DNA from: an uncultured Alistipes sp.
Lineage (GTDB): Bacteria; Bacteroidota; Bacteroidia; Bacteroidales; Rikenellaceae
Assembly: GCA_944321175.1 (NCBI GenBank)
Contig: CALUKI010000022.1
Location: 48,357 to 112,356, forward strand
DNA: 64,000 nucleotides
Reading direction: 5' to 3'
Below the pieces are notes generated by a model, which saw nothing but the letters and a program-made list of their open reading frames with translations, did no database searches and was not told the DNA's origin. How positions within the stretch are numbered: position 1 is the first letter of the stretch; the number at the start of each line of letters is the position of its first letter. Made by a program: the position numbers and the translations under genes. Shown here piece after piece: positions 21,277 to 30,498 of the stretch.

Positions 21277-23055
21277 GGCGAATTTCTCGGCCCACAGCAA
21301 TTCGCCGTTTTCCCGCACGGCAGCCACGCATCCCGTTCGATTGGCCATATAAGCCACACCTTCCCGCACTTCGACGGGACAGGGATTGTGATCATAGCCC
21401 CAGCCGGCATCGGCAACCCACGTCTCGACATAACGGTCCGGAGCACACGTCACCGCCAACAGTTCGCCATCCATTGTCTTTGCATAGATTTGCGAACGAT
21501 CGCTGCTCACGCCGGTCGTTTCACGAACCTTGCGCTGTTTGACGCGCCAGATCTCACGTCCCGTGCGGAGGTCGAGGGCCGTCATGTAACGGTCCGGCGC
21601 AACGATGAAGAGCCGGCCGCCGACGATTCGCGGCACGATATGCCCCGGCGAAAAGAGTTTCTGGGCGTTGCCGTTGTTCCACTTCCAGCATAAACGGCCC
21701 GTTGCGGCATCGAGACAATAGAGATTCGTATCCCAGGCGCCGAAGACCACACGCCCGTCTGCAACGGCCGGACGGCCCTGCGGCTGTCCTTCGCCGAAAC
21801 GGAAGCGCCATGCCACACGGCCGCTACGAAGATCGATCTTGGCCATGCAGCCGCTGCCGAGACCCATATAGAGCCACGAACCGTCGATCACGCCGTCGCC
21901 GATGACGGGTGTTTTGCAGCGGATGCGCCACAAGCGGCGGCCCGTCGCGGCATCGAGCCCCCACAGGGCGCCTGCGGCATCGCCGGCCACAACGACGCCG
22001 TCGCCGTACAGCGGGGTTGAATAGACGGCGTTGTCGAACTGCCGGCGCCACACTTCGCGACGGTTTTTCACATCATAGGCCTTCAACACGCCGAGCGACG
22101 TCCCGTAATAGACCGTATCGCCGGCTACGGCGACACCCGTATAGATCGACGCTTCATCCTCCACGACCCGTTTCGCACCGGTCACGGCATACGACGGTTC
22201 CGCAGGTTGGGGGTCGCAGGGCAATTCGCCCAACTCCGGCGAATACCCCTGGCGGATTGCGAAAGCCAAACGCGCCGCCTCGCCCAACGGTTTTTCATAG
22301 AGCGCCACCGAATCGTCCCAAACCCGCACGAGACTGTATCCGACACGCGCCGCCCCTTTGCGTTTGCCGTCGATGAGTGCACGGCCCATCAGGCCGGGAA
22401 TGGAATCGAAATTGCAGAGCTTGAGCGTATGATAATGGCCGCACAGATCGAACCGCACGCCATAGCGGCGCAGCAATGATGTCACCTCCGCACGGTTTGT
22501 CACGTCGTTCGTAAGCGGGTAATGGCAGAAGGCAGCGATCCGTTCATCGGGGCGTGCCGTCCGCATCTGCTCCTCGATCCACTGCAGGTCTTCACGCCGC
22601 ACCGAGCCGTCGGCCATCTTCATGTAGGGGCCTGCGGCAAATCCCACGAAGAGATAACGGCCGGCGCGGAAGGCGATACGGCCGTCATTGCCGAAGCACC
22701 TTCCGAAGGTCGTGCAGGCGCTCTCGGACCAGGTCGTTTCGTGATTGCCCGGCACGACATAGCAGGGTTTTCGCAACCGTTTGAGGATTCCGCGCACACA
22801 TTTCAGTTCGGCATCGCTGCCCATGTTGCACAAGTCGCCCGTCACGACCACGAAATCGCACGCCGAAGCGTTGATTTCCCGAACGGCCGCACGCAGCAGG
22901 GAGTCGGATTCGCCGCCGGGCGTTACATGGACGTCGGTCAGGAAGGCGAAGCGGAGTTCCGCAGCTTCGGGCAGAATACGCTGCGGAGCACGCCGGGCCT
23001 GCATTCCTGCAACAGAGAGCAAGGCGGCTCCCATCAAAAGAAGGATTCGTTTCAT
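21175..23055 (-). CDS. Exported metallophosphoesterase fused to a PQQ-type beta-propeller
   Basis: This 626-residue protein has a signal peptide (MKRILLLMGAALLSVAGMQA). Residues about 33-270 form a calcineurin-like phosphoesterase: FLTDVHVT (usually D-x-H), VVTGDLCN (GD), PGNHET (GNH), FCHYPL and CGHYH (GHxH). From about 320 to the end it has PQQ-type propeller blades such as VYYGTSLGVLKAYDVKNRREVWRRQFDNAV and AAGALWGLDAATGRRLWRI. The enzyme part should cleave a phosphomono- or diester in the periplasm, and the propeller may bind a substrate or partner. The fused order is characteristic of Bacteroidetes envelope proteins. Its 3' end overlaps the convergent Nudix gene. Confidence 0.88.
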   Translation of the reverse strand: MKRILLLMGAALLSVAGMQARRAPQRILPEAAELRFAFLTDVHVTPGGESDSLLRAAVREINASACDFVVVTGDLCNMGSDAELKCVRGILKRLRKPCYVVPGNHETTWSESACTTFGRCFGNDGRIAFRAGRYLFVGFAAGPYMKMADGSVRREDLQWIEEQMRTARPDERIAAFCHYPLTNDVTNRAEVTSLLRRYGVRFDLCGHYHTLKLCNFDSIPGLMGRALIDGKRKGAARVGYSLVRVWDDSVALYEKPLGEAARLAFAIRQGYSPELGELPCDPQPAEPSYAVTGAKRVVEDEASIYTGVAVAGDTVYYGTSLGVLKAYDVKNRREVWRRQFDNAVYSTPLYGDGVVVAGDAAGALWGLDAATGRRLWRIRCKTPVIGDGVIDGSWLYMGLGSGCMAKIDLRSGRVAWRFRFGEGQPQGRPAVADGRVVFGAWDTNLYCLDAATGRLCWKWNNGNAQKLFSPGHIVPRIVGGRLFIVAPDRYMTALDLRTGREIWRVKQRKVRETTGVSSDRSQIYAKTMDGELLAVTCAPDRYVETWVADAGWGYDHNPCPVEVREGVAYMANRTGCVAAVRENGELLWAEKFASSAANDFFVDSRNRLWITFIEGVIFCLGDPVTR

Positions 23056-23112
23056 GGAGTGTTTTTTGACACGGCAAGATAGCGATTTTCACGCGGACGG
23101 CCAACTGCCGCA

Positions 23113-23150
23113 CAAAAAAAGCGGACTCTTCCGCAATGGAGGAGCCGCTT
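23113..23150 (-). terminator. Terminator of the rhamnose operon
   Basis: On the minus strand AAGCGG...CCGCTT forms a stem with two mismatches and a GC core (CTC/GAG, TCC/GGA), followed by TTTTTTTG. It lies 36 bp past the rhaD stop. Confidence 0.8.
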
Positions 23151-23185
23151 CCCACCCAATATATAGAAACCTAAACCAACAGTCG

Positions 23186-23983
23186 CTACAGTCCGAAAAC
23201 CTCTTTGAGCTCCTGCATCTCCGCGTCGCTCATACCCGTCGGGACGAATCCCATCGAGCGGGCCGATTCATAGATCCTGGCCGATTTGGAGAGTACGTCG
23301 ATCTGGTCGAACGCCTCGATCAGGTCGGTGCCGACGGCCAGAGCGCCGTGCTTGGTCCACATGACCACATCGTACTCGTCGAGCAGTTCAATCGTCCGGT
23401 CGGCCAGCAGCTGCGAGCCGGGCAGCGTATAGGGGACGATGCCCAACCCCTTGGGGCAGAAGGCCCGGGTTTCGGGAATCATGCTCCACAGCAGGCGGGT
23501 CAGCACATCCTTGTCCAGAAAGGCGGGATTGTGCGTCATGGCGATCAATTCGATGGGATGCGTGTGCAGCACCGCACGTTCGGGGCGCTCCGCCCCCACC
23601 AGATAGTCGTGGATGGAGAGGTGCGCCGGCAGTTCGGAGGTCGGGTGCACGGCCTCATCGGCCACGATCTCATACGAAGCGCCGTCGGCCGCCACACGGA
23701 TCAATGCGATGTTTTCCAGCGGCCGCGATGCCACATAACGCATGCGGCGGCCGGTACCCGTCACCAGAAAGCATCCGCCCGCAATGTGCGGCAGCGGCTT
23801 CGGCAGTGCACGGGGGCCGTCGAGCGCCGGCAAGGCGGCTGCTTCGGCCGCACAGAGTCCCGTGACGTTGACCGAGATATTTCCGCCGTTGCGTTCAGCC
23901 CAGCCGCGTTCCCACAGGTAGCCGGCCACTTCGGCGATGACCTCCACGCGGAGGTCGAGTTCCTTGTTATCGATTCGTTTCAT
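23186..23983 (-). CDS. rhaD: Rhamnulose-1-phosphate aldolase
   Basis: This 265-residue class II aldolase splits L-rhamnulose 1-phosphate into dihydroxyacetone phosphate and L-lactaldehyde. The phosphate-binding NGGNISVNVTGL lies near residue 32, zinc-binding histidines are in VLHTHPIELIAMTH, and a third is in MWTKHGALAVG, with the family's C-terminal ETRAFCPKGLGIVPYTLPGS region before it. The start at 23983 (MKRIDNKELDLRVEVI) fits the Escherichia coli enzyme length; the open frame extends upstream into rhaT. It is the last gene of the rhamnose operon, 11 bp after rhaT, and is followed by a terminator. Confidence 0.95.
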   Translation of the reverse strand: MKRIDNKELDLRVEVIAEVAGYLWERGWAERNGGNISVNVTGLCAAEAAALPALDGPRALPKPLPHIAGGCFLVTGTGRRMRYVASRPLENIALIRVAADGASYEIVADEAVHPTSELPAHLSIHDYLVGAERPERAVLHTHPIELIAMTHNPAFLDKDVLTRLLWSMIPETRAFCPKGLGIVPYTLPGSQLLADRTIELLDEYDVVMWTKHGALAVGTDLIEAFDQIDVLSKSARIYESARSMGFVPTGMSDAEMQELKEVFGL

Positions 23984-23994
23984 TGCATCATGCG

Positions 23995-25023
23995 TTATTT
24001 GACAAGTTGCGGATATATGGTCGAGAAGATCAGGATCAGCAGACCGGCGACAAGCACCGCCGCCGTGCGCCGGTCCACGCCGCGCCACTCATGCAGCCAG
24101 ATTCCCCACAGGTTGCTGAAGAGGACATTGAGCGACATGAGGATGCTCCACGAAAAGGCCGTCATCAGGGGAGACGAGGTAAAGAAGCTCTTGCCCATAC
24201 CCAGTCCGAAGAACTGCGAATACCACAGTACGCCGGCCAGGGCACAGAACAGCACGTTGTTGACCCACGTTTTGGCCGGCACCGAGAAGTAATCGCGGCC
24301 CGTACGGTTGCGGAGATTGCAGAAGATGCAATAGGCGGCATTCGTGACGAAACCGCCCAGCGTCACGAGCAGGATTACGGGATTCAGAGCGAAGAGCTCC
24401 TTGGCACCGGCGGCAACGGCTGCGGCATGGATTGCGGCGCCGCTTTCGAGGCCCAGACTGAAGCAGGCGCTCATGGCACCGGCCAGCAACGCCACCAGCA
24501 GGCCCTTGGTCAAGGCGAAATCCTTGATTGCGGCCCGCCGCTCCTCCTCGCTGAGCAGCCGCGAGCGCAGCGAACCGGCATAGCCGATCACGGCGATTCC
24601 CGCCAGCGTGATGCAGACACCCAGCAACAGCGCCAGCCCTTCACCCCGGAAGAGGTTCTGACCGGCCAGCAGCGCGGGAAAGAGCGTTCCGAAGGCCGCA
24701 CAGGTGCCCAAAGCGATGGACTGGCCGAGGGCGACACCCAGATAGCGCATCGAGAGCCCGAAGGTCAAACCGCCGACGCCCCACAGCACGCCGTAGAGGA
24801 CCGACTGCCAGGCACCTCCGGCCGACCACAACTGCCCCAGCGCCGTACCGTCGGGGAGTGCGAGCAGCGCCCCCAGCCAGGGGAATACGATCCATGCGAA
24901 GATCCCCTGCACGAGCCAGAAGCTCTCCCACGACCAGTCGCGCACCTTGCGGATCGGGACATACGAACTCGACTGCCCGAAGCTACCGACAGCGATAATC
25001 AGAAGTCCGATAACCAGTTCCAT
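23995..25023 (-). CDS. rhaT: L-rhamnose/proton symporter
   Basis: This 342-residue integral membrane protein has about ten hydrophobic helices and the family segments SSSYVPIRKVRDWSWESFWLVQGIFAWIVFPWL, GLTFGLSMRYLGVALGQSIALG and WYSQFFGLGMGKSFF. RhaT imports L-rhamnose with a proton across the inner membrane. Bacteroides rhamnose loci also use an RhaT-type permease, so the assignment agrees with context. The gene begins 3 bp after the fucO stop and ends 11 bp before rhaD, indicating translational coupling across the operon. Confidence 0.95.
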   Translation of the reverse strand: MELVIGLLIIAVGSFGQSSSYVPIRKVRDWSWESFWLVQGIFAWIVFPWLGALLALPDGTALGQLWSAGGAWQSVLYGVLWGVGGLTFGLSMRYLGVALGQSIALGTCAAFGTLFPALLAGQNLFRGEGLALLLGVCITLAGIAVIGYAGSLRSRLLSEEERRAAIKDFALTKGLLVALLAGAMSACFSLGLESGAAIHAAAVAAGAKELFALNPVILLVTLGGFVTNAAYCIFCNLRNRTGRDYFSVPAKTWVNNVLFCALAGVLWYSQFFGLGMGKSFFTSSPLMTAFSWSILMSLNVLFSNLWGIWLHEWRGVDRRTAAVLVAGLLILIFSTIYPQLVK

Positions 25024-25026
25024 GGC

Positions 25027-26181
25027 TTAGTAGGCTATACGGTACAACTTCTCGATCTCCCCGACCGACGTGGGACGCGGATTTCCGCCCGTGCAGACGT
25101 CGTTGAACGCCGCGACGGCCAGTGCGGGAATATCCTCCTCGCGGACGCCCAGCTCATGCAGATGCTGCGGGATACGGATGCTGACCGACAGGGCCTTGAC
25201 GGCATCGATTGCGGCACGCACGCCCTCATCGACACCCATGCCGCCGGTCGGGACACCCATTGCACGCGCGATGTCGAGGTATTTCGCCCGCGACGGCGAT
25301 TCGGCATTATACTCCATCACATAGGGCAGCAGCGTGGCGTTCGCCACACCGTGCGGCGTATCGTAGAAGGCGCCCAACGGATGCGCCATCGAGTGCACGA
25401 TCCCCAGCCCGACATTCGAGAAACCCATGCCGGCAATATACTGCGCCTCGGCCATTCCGGCGCGAGCCGTTTCGTCGGCACCGTTTTCGACGGCATTGCG
25501 CAGATGGCGGGCGATCAGTTCGATGGCCTTCAGTTCGAACATGTCGCTCATGGTCCATGCGCCGGGCGTGATATATCCTTCGATGGCGTGCGTCAGCGCA
25601 TCCATTCCCGTTGCAGCCGTGAGCCCCCTGGGCATCGAATACATCAGTTCGCAATCGACGACCGCACACATCGGGATGTCGTTCGGATCGACGCAGACCA
25701 TCTTGCGGCGCGCCTCCTCGTCCGTAATGACATAGTTGATCGTCACCTCGGCCGCCGTGCCCGCTGTCGTGGGAACGGCAAAGGTCGGCACGGCACGATG
25801 GCGCGTGGCCGCCGTACCTTCGAGCGAACGCACATCGGCAAATTCGGGATTGTTGACGATGATGCCCACCGCCTTGGCCGTGTCGATCGACGAACCGCCG
25901 CCCAGCGCCACCATGAAATCGGCCCCCGAAGCCTTGAACGCCTCGACACCCTGCTGCACGTTGCGGATCGTGGGGTTCGCCTTGATCTCGCTGTAAATCT
26001 CATAGGGGATTCCGGCTTCGGCGAGCACCTTTTCGATTTTGGCCGCCACACCGAAACGGATCAGCTCCTTGTCCGTCACCAGCAACGCCTTGCGGAAGCC
26101 GCGTTTGCGGACCTCCCCGGCAATCGCACTGCGGCATCCGGCACCGTAGTACGAGGTTTCATTCAATACGATTCTGTACAT
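25027..26181 (-). CDS. fucO: Lactaldehyde reductase (iron-dependent alcohol dehydrogenase)
   Basis: This 384-residue protein is a group III, iron-dependent alcohol dehydrogenase. The NAD-binding GGGSSIDTAKAVGI lies near residue 95. The metal site includes DALTHAIEGYI (aspartate and histidine) and GIVHSMAHPLGAFYDTPHG (two histidines), all present. It reduces the L-lactaldehyde released by RhaD to L-1,2-propanediol and so regenerates NAD+ in anaerobic growth on rhamnose or fucose. Position between rhaA and rhaT, 5 bp after rhaA, supports lactaldehyde rather than a general alcohol as substrate. Confidence 0.93.
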   Translation of the reverse strand: MYRIVLNETSYYGAGCRSAIAGEVRKRGFRKALLVTDKELIRFGVAAKIEKVLAEAGIPYEIYSEIKANPTIRNVQQGVEAFKASGADFMVALGGGSSIDTAKAVGIIVNNPEFADVRSLEGTAATRHRAVPTFAVPTTAGTAAEVTINYVITDEEARRKMVCVDPNDIPMCAVVDCELMYSMPRGLTAATGMDALTHAIEGYITPGAWTMSDMFELKAIELIARHLRNAVENGADETARAGMAEAQYIAGMGFSNVGLGIVHSMAHPLGAFYDTPHGVANATLLPYVMEYNAESPSRAKYLDIARAMGVPTGGMGVDEGVRAAIDAVKALSVSIRIPQHLHELGVREEDIPALAVAAFNDVCTGGNPRPTSVGEIEKLYRIAY

Positions 26182-26186
26182 GGCCG

Positions 26187-27440
26187 TTATCGTTTGGAGG
26201 TTACTTCCGCTTCATACCGCTCCACGTCGGGGATGAACTCTTCGCCGACAGGGACATCGTTGCGCAGACAGAACATGTCCCAAACGGCATTCCATGGCAG
26301 CGACTTCGACTCTTCGAGCAGCGCCAGCCGTTCGAAGCCCTGATCGGCGGCCTCGTAGGCCCGCAGCTTGCCCAGCGGTTCGAGCAACGCCTGCATCAGG
26401 CATTTCTGCGCCGCACGCGCACCGATGACATAGGCGCCGATGCGGTTGATCGAGGCGTCGAAATAGTCCAGACCGATATGCACGCGATCCAGCGCATCGC
26501 ACCGCACGATCTCCCTGGCCAGTTCGAGCGTATCGTCGTTCATGATGGTCACATGGTCCGAATCCCAGCGCACCGGACGCGACACATGGAGCATCACCTC
26601 CGGCATGAAGAGCAGCAGCGACGAAAGTTTGTCGGCCACCAGCTCCGTCGGATGGAAGTGCCCCGTATCGAGCGTCACGATCTTCCCGCGGCTCGTCGCA
26701 TAAGCGATGTAGAAATCGTTGCTGCCCACCGTGTAGCTCTCCAGCCCGATACCGAAGACCTTCGATTCGACACAGTCCTTCATGTGGTCGTACTTCCGCT
26801 CGAAGATCCGGTCCAGCGAATCGCGCAACAGCTCACGATAGAGTTTGCGGTTCACCGTCTGATCCTTCGAACCATCATGCACCCACAGATTCATGATGCA
26901 GGGATCGCCCTGCGCCTCGCCCATCGCTTCGGCGATGGCCCGACAGCGCTTCGTGTGTTCGATCCAGAAGTTGCGGATCTCCGGATCGGGATTCGACAGC
27001 GACAACGATCCGCTTTTGGGGTGGGAGAACGACGTGGAGTTGAAATCGAGTTTCATGCCGTGTTCGCGGGCCCACTCGATCCACCCCCGGAAATGCTTCA
27101 CCTCGACCTGGTCGCGATCGACCGTCTCGCCGCCGAACTCCCCGTAGATCTCGTGCAGGCTCAAGCGGTGCGAGCCGGGGATGTAGCTCACAGCCTTGAG
27201 GATGTCGGCACGCAGCTCCCCGACATTACGGGCGCGTCCGGGATAGTTGCCCGTCGTCTGGATGCCGCCCGACAGTGTTCCGCCCCGATCCTCGAAGCCG
27301 ATCACATCGTCTGCCTGCCAGCAGTGCAGCGACAGTGAAACGTCCTGCAGTTTCTTCATGGCCTCCTCGGTATCGACGCCGACGGCCGCATAACGCTCGC
27401 GGGCGATGCGGTATGCCTCCTCGATCAATTGTGTCTTCAT
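26187..27440 (-). CDS. rhaA: L-rhamnose isomerase
   Basis: This 417-residue TIM-barrel enzyme converts L-rhamnose to L-rhamnulose and depends on Mn2+. Family segments include YPGRARNVGELRADILKAVSYIPGSHRLSLHEIYGE, DFNSTSFSHPKSGSLSLSNPD, NLWVHDGSKDQTVNRKL and TLDTGHFHPTELVADK with metal-binding aspartate and histidines. Length matches the Escherichia coli enzyme. It is the second gene of the operon, 28 bp after rhaB and 5 bp before fucO. Confidence 0.97.
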   Translation of the reverse strand: MKTQLIEEAYRIARERYAAVGVDTEEAMKKLQDVSLSLHCWQADDVIGFEDRGGTLSGGIQTTGNYPGRARNVGELRADILKAVSYIPGSHRLSLHEIYGEFGGETVDRDQVEVKHFRGWIEWAREHGMKLDFNSTSFSHPKSGSLSLSNPDPEIRNFWIEHTKRCRAIAEAMGEAQGDPCIMNLWVHDGSKDQTVNRKLYRELLRDSLDRIFERKYDHMKDCVESKVFGIGLESYTVGSNDFYIAYATSRGKIVTLDTGHFHPTELVADKLSSLLLFMPEVMLHVSRPVRWDSDHVTIMNDDTLELAREIVRCDALDRVHIGLDYFDASINRIGAYVIGARAAQKCLMQALLEPLGKLRAYEAADQGFERLALLEESKSLPWNAVWDMFCLRNDVPVGEEFIPDVERYEAEVTSKR

Positions 27441-27468
27441 GCTATTCTCTATTTAAGTTATCTGTCGT

Positions 27469-28908
27469 CTATCCGTTTGATGAACGATCCGCCTGCGGAC
27501 AAAACTCCTTGACGGCTACCGAGCGGCGGATATAGTCACGCATCTGCGTCAGCGAGCCTACCAGTCCCAATGCACGCGCCTGTATCATCACATTTCCGAT
27601 GGCCGTTGCCTCGGCAGGCCCCGCCACGACGGGAATTCCTACGGCATCGGCCGTCATCTGGTTCAGCAGGTCGTTCTGTGCGCCGCCGCCGATCACATGA
27701 AGCCGTTCGATCGGGAAGGGCGCGATCGTGCGCAAACGGTCGAGCACCTCGCCGTAACGTTTCGCCAGACTCTCGAAGATACAACGCATGAGCGCCGCAT
27801 CATCGGCCGGTACGGCCAATCCGTGCTGCCGGCAATAGTCTCGGATAGCCTGCGGCATGTCGGCCGGATGGGCAAAAGCCGCATCGTCGGGATCGATCGT
27901 CGTCACACCGGCCGGTGCTGCGGCCGTCATGGCCACGATTTCATCATAAGAGTAGTCGCGGCCCTCGGCCCGCCATGCACGCCGGCACTCTTCCAGCAGC
28001 CACATGCCTGTGATATTCTTCAGGAAACGGGTCGTACCGTCCACACCGCCTTCGTTCGTATAGTTCATCGCACACGACTCGGCCGTGATGACCGGCCGGC
28101 GCAGTTCGACACCCATAAGCGACCATGTCCCCGACGAAAGATAGGCAAAACGTTCGTCGGAAGCCGGAACGGCCGCAATGGCCGATGCCGTATCGTGACC
28201 CGCAACGGCGATGACCTCAACGGCCCCCAACCCCGTACTGCGGGCAATCCCGTCGCGCAACACCCCGACACGTTCACCCGGCATGACACGCCGCGCAAAC
28301 ATCGGCGCACGGACACCCGCCGCGCGCAGCAGCTCCTCATCGAGCGACCCGTCCCGTGGATCCATCAGCTGCGAGGTCGAGAGGATCGTCTGTTCGCACA
28401 CCTGTTCACCGGTAAGCAGATACGACAACGCATCAGGCATGAAGAGAATACGTTCAGCCCGCAGCAAAGGGGAGCCGGCCTCCCTGCTCTGCGCATAAAG
28501 CTGGTAGAGCGAATTGAAATTCATCACCTGAATGCCCGTCTTCTCATAGACCCGTTCACGCGGAATCTCCTCGAAGAGCCGTTCGGGCACCCCGTCCGTA
28601 TAGGGATCGCGGTAGGCGCGGGGAAGCCCCAGCAGTTGTCCGTCGGCATCGAAGCAGGCGAAATCCACGCCCCATGTATCGATTCCGATCGACGCCACCG
28701 GCTCCCCGCAGCGGGCTGCGGCGCGCAACCCCTGCAGGATCTCGTCGAAAAGCGCATGGATGTCCCAATAGAGCCTGCCTCCGACTTCGGTCATCCGGTT
28801 TGCAAACCGGTGCACCTCCACCATCGAGAGACTTTCCTCTCCCACATGTGCCAGAATCACACGGCCGCTGGTCGCGCCCAGATCGATGCCGATTACCGTT
28901 TTTTGCAT
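27469..28908 (-). CDS. rhaB: Rhamnulokinase
   Basis: This 479-residue FGGY-family kinase phosphorylates L-rhamnulose. The N-terminal ATP-binding IGIDLGATSGRVIL (about 5-18), the substrate-region IGIDTWGVDFACFDADGQLLGLPRAYRDPYTDG, the AGHDTASAIAAVP motif and the C-terminal phosphate loop VIGGGAQNDLLNQMTADA are all present. It is the first gene of the operon rhaB-rhaA-fucO-rhaT-rhaD, behind a TATTTTTG box. No AraC-type RhaR regulator adjoins the operon, although Bacteroides thetaiotaomicron has one in its rhamnose locus. Confidence 0.96.
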   Translation of the reverse strand: MQKTVIGIDLGATSGRVILAHVGEESLSMVEVHRFANRMTEVGGRLYWDIHALFDEILQGLRAAARCGEPVASIGIDTWGVDFACFDADGQLLGLPRAYRDPYTDGVPERLFEEIPRERVYEKTGIQVMNFNSLYQLYAQSREAGSPLLRAERILFMPDALSYLLTGEQVCEQTILSTSQLMDPRDGSLDEELLRAAGVRAPMFARRVMPGERVGVLRDGIARSTGLGAVEVIAVAGHDTASAIAAVPASDERFAYLSSGTWSLMGVELRRPVITAESCAMNYTNEGGVDGTTRFLKNITGMWLLEECRRAWRAEGRDYSYDEIVAMTAAAPAGVTTIDPDDAAFAHPADMPQAIRDYCRQHGLAVPADDAALMRCIFESLAKRYGEVLDRLRTIAPFPIERLHVIGGGAQNDLLNQMTADAVGIPVVAGPAEATAIGNVMIQARALGLVGSLTQMRDYIRRSVAVKEFCPQADRSSNG

Positions 28909-28952
28909 AGTCTGAAAAAAATCCGGATGAAAGGTTTATACCGAACCGGATA

Positions 28953-28960
28953 CAAAAATA
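28953..28960 (-). promoter_or_regulatory. -7 box TATTTTTG of the rhamnose operon
   Basis: The minus strand reads TATTTTTG about 45 bp upstream of the rhaB ATG. A six-base inverted repeat ATCCGG/CCGGAT (28921-28926 and 28946-28951) lies in the presumed leader and could be a regulator site or a weak stem. Confidence 0.5.
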
Positions 28961-29175
28961 TCTTTTTTCATGCAGCATGGATTATATTTTATGACAAATT
29001 GATTCTGTTTTTTGGCCTCTCTTTCCGGACAACGGCCCGAACGGCGCAGGATGCGTATCGGTCATAATCCGGACAACCGAAACAGCAATCGTCGGAAGAC
29101 GGCATTTCATGATATGAAACGGACTCCGGCGCCGCAGGTTTCGGCCTGCCGATTCGAGTTTCTGCATGGAATTCG

Positions 29176-29183
29176 TATCTTTG
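29176..29183 (+). promoter_or_regulatory. -7 box TATCTTTG of the serine dehydratase gene
   Basis: TATCTTTG lies 23 bp upstream of the ATG at 29207. No clear -33 TTTG is seen. Its position supports the 29207 start over the longer open frame from 29012. Confidence 0.55.
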
Positions 29184-29206
29184 TACGGAAAACGAATCAT
29201 CACCCG

Positions 29207-30415
29207 ATGAAAAGCATCAAGGAACTCTATCGCATCGGCACGGGGCCGTCGAGCAGCCATACGATGGCGCCGCGTCGTGCTGCCGGACAATTTCTGGCCC
29301 GCCATCCACAGGCGGCGGCGTTTCGCGTCACGCTGTACGGCAGTCTTGCAGCGACAGGACGCGGACACATGACCGACCGCGCCATCCTCGAAACACTCCA
29401 GCCGACCGCTCCGGCAGAAATCATCTGGAAAGCGCATGAGGTACTGCCGTTCCACCCCAACGGCATGCGGTTCGAAGCGCTCGACGCTGCGGGCGGCACA
29501 ACCGACACATGGACCGTTTACAGCATCGGCGGCGGCGAACTGGCCGAAGAGGGGGTCACACCGAATCCGTCGGCGGAGATCTATGAAATGAATACGCTCA
29601 CCGAGATTCTCGGCTGGTGCCGTCGCACGGGACGCTCCTACTGGGAGTATGTCGAACTGTGCGAATCGAACGACATCTGGGATTATCTGGCCGAGATCTG
29701 GCAGGCGATGCGCCGCAGCGTCGAACGCGGACTCGATCACGAAGGTGTTCTGCCCGGGCCGCTCCACATAGCCCGCCGCGCTCCGGGGTATTATGTCAGG
29801 GCATCGGGATACAGACAGAGCCTCCAGTCCCGCGGACTGGTTTTCGCCTATGCGCTGGCCGTTGCCGAAGAGAATGCGTCGGGCGGCGAGATCGTCACGG
29901 CCCCGACCTGCGGATCGAGCGGCGTGGTGCCCGCCGTACTGTACCATTTGCAGAAGAGCCGCGACTTCTCCGACGCCCGCATCTATCGCGCACTGGCCAC
30001 GGCAGGGCTTTTCGGAAACGTCGTCAAACACAACGCCTCGATTTCGGGCGCCGAGGTAGGCTGTCAGGGCGAAGTGGGCGTCGCCTGCGCAATGGCGGCG
30101 GCAGCCGCCAACCAGCTCTTCGGCGGCAGCCCCTCACAGATCGAATATGCCGCCGAAATGGGGCTCGAACACCATTTGGGCATGACCTGCGATCCCGTAT
30201 GCGGACTCGTCCAGATCCCCTGTATCGAGCGCAACGCCTATGCCGCCGCACGGGCCCTCGACGCCAACCTCTACGCCGCCTTTACCGACGGCGGGCACCG
30301 TGTATCGTTCGACCGCGTGGTCGAAGTGATGAAACAGACGGGGCACGACCTTCCGTCGATCTACAAGGAGACGGGTGAAGGCGGTCTGGCGCGGGAATAT
30401 GACCTTGAAGCGTAG
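29207..30415 (+). CDS. sdaA: L-serine ammonia-lyase
   Basis: This 402-residue single-chain L-serine dehydratase converts serine to pyruvate and ammonia using a [4Fe-4S] cluster. It begins MKSIKELYRIGTGPSSSHTM, the beta-domain opening with the conserved GPSSSHT substrate loop. The alpha domain includes TAPTCGSSGVVPAVLYHL and the cluster cysteines in GMTCDPVCGLVQIPCIERNA. The open frame runs back to 29012, but the upstream part contains the promoter box and is not conserved in kind. It is a single gene and converges on the dihydroorotate dehydrogenase-like gene. No substantial 3' terminator was seen beyond a loose GGTCGGA/TCCGACC repeat at 30452-30496. Confidence 0.96.
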   Translation: MKSIKELYRIGTGPSSSHTMAPRRAAGQFLARHPQAAAFRVTLYGSLAATGRGHMTDRAILETLQPTAPAEIIWKAHEVLPFHPNGMRFEALDAAGGTTDTWTVYSIGGGELAEEGVTPNPSAEIYEMNTLTEILGWCRRTGRSYWEYVELCESNDIWDYLAEIWQAMRRSVERGLDHEGVLPGPLHIARRAPGYYVRASGYRQSLQSRGLVFAYALAVAEENASGGEIVTAPTCGSSGVVPAVLYHLQKSRDFSDARIYRALATAGLFGNVVKHNASISGAEVGCQGEVGVACAMAAAAANQLFGGSPSQIEYAAEMGLEHHLGMTCDPVCGLVQIPCIERNAYAAARALDANLYAAFTDGGHRVSFDRVVEVMKQTGHDLPSIYKETGEGGLAREYDLEA

Positions 30416-30498
30416 CGGGAATCGGGATCTCTTCGGACTGTCTCTTTATCGGGTCGGAAACTCGCGCAACGCGGGGTATCCGGCAATACTCCGACCAT

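Noticed and set aside
23983..26343. 786-codon plus-strand frame opposite rhaT and fucO
   Set aside because: It is a shadow of the rhamnose genes, rich in His, Arg and Gln with no domain.
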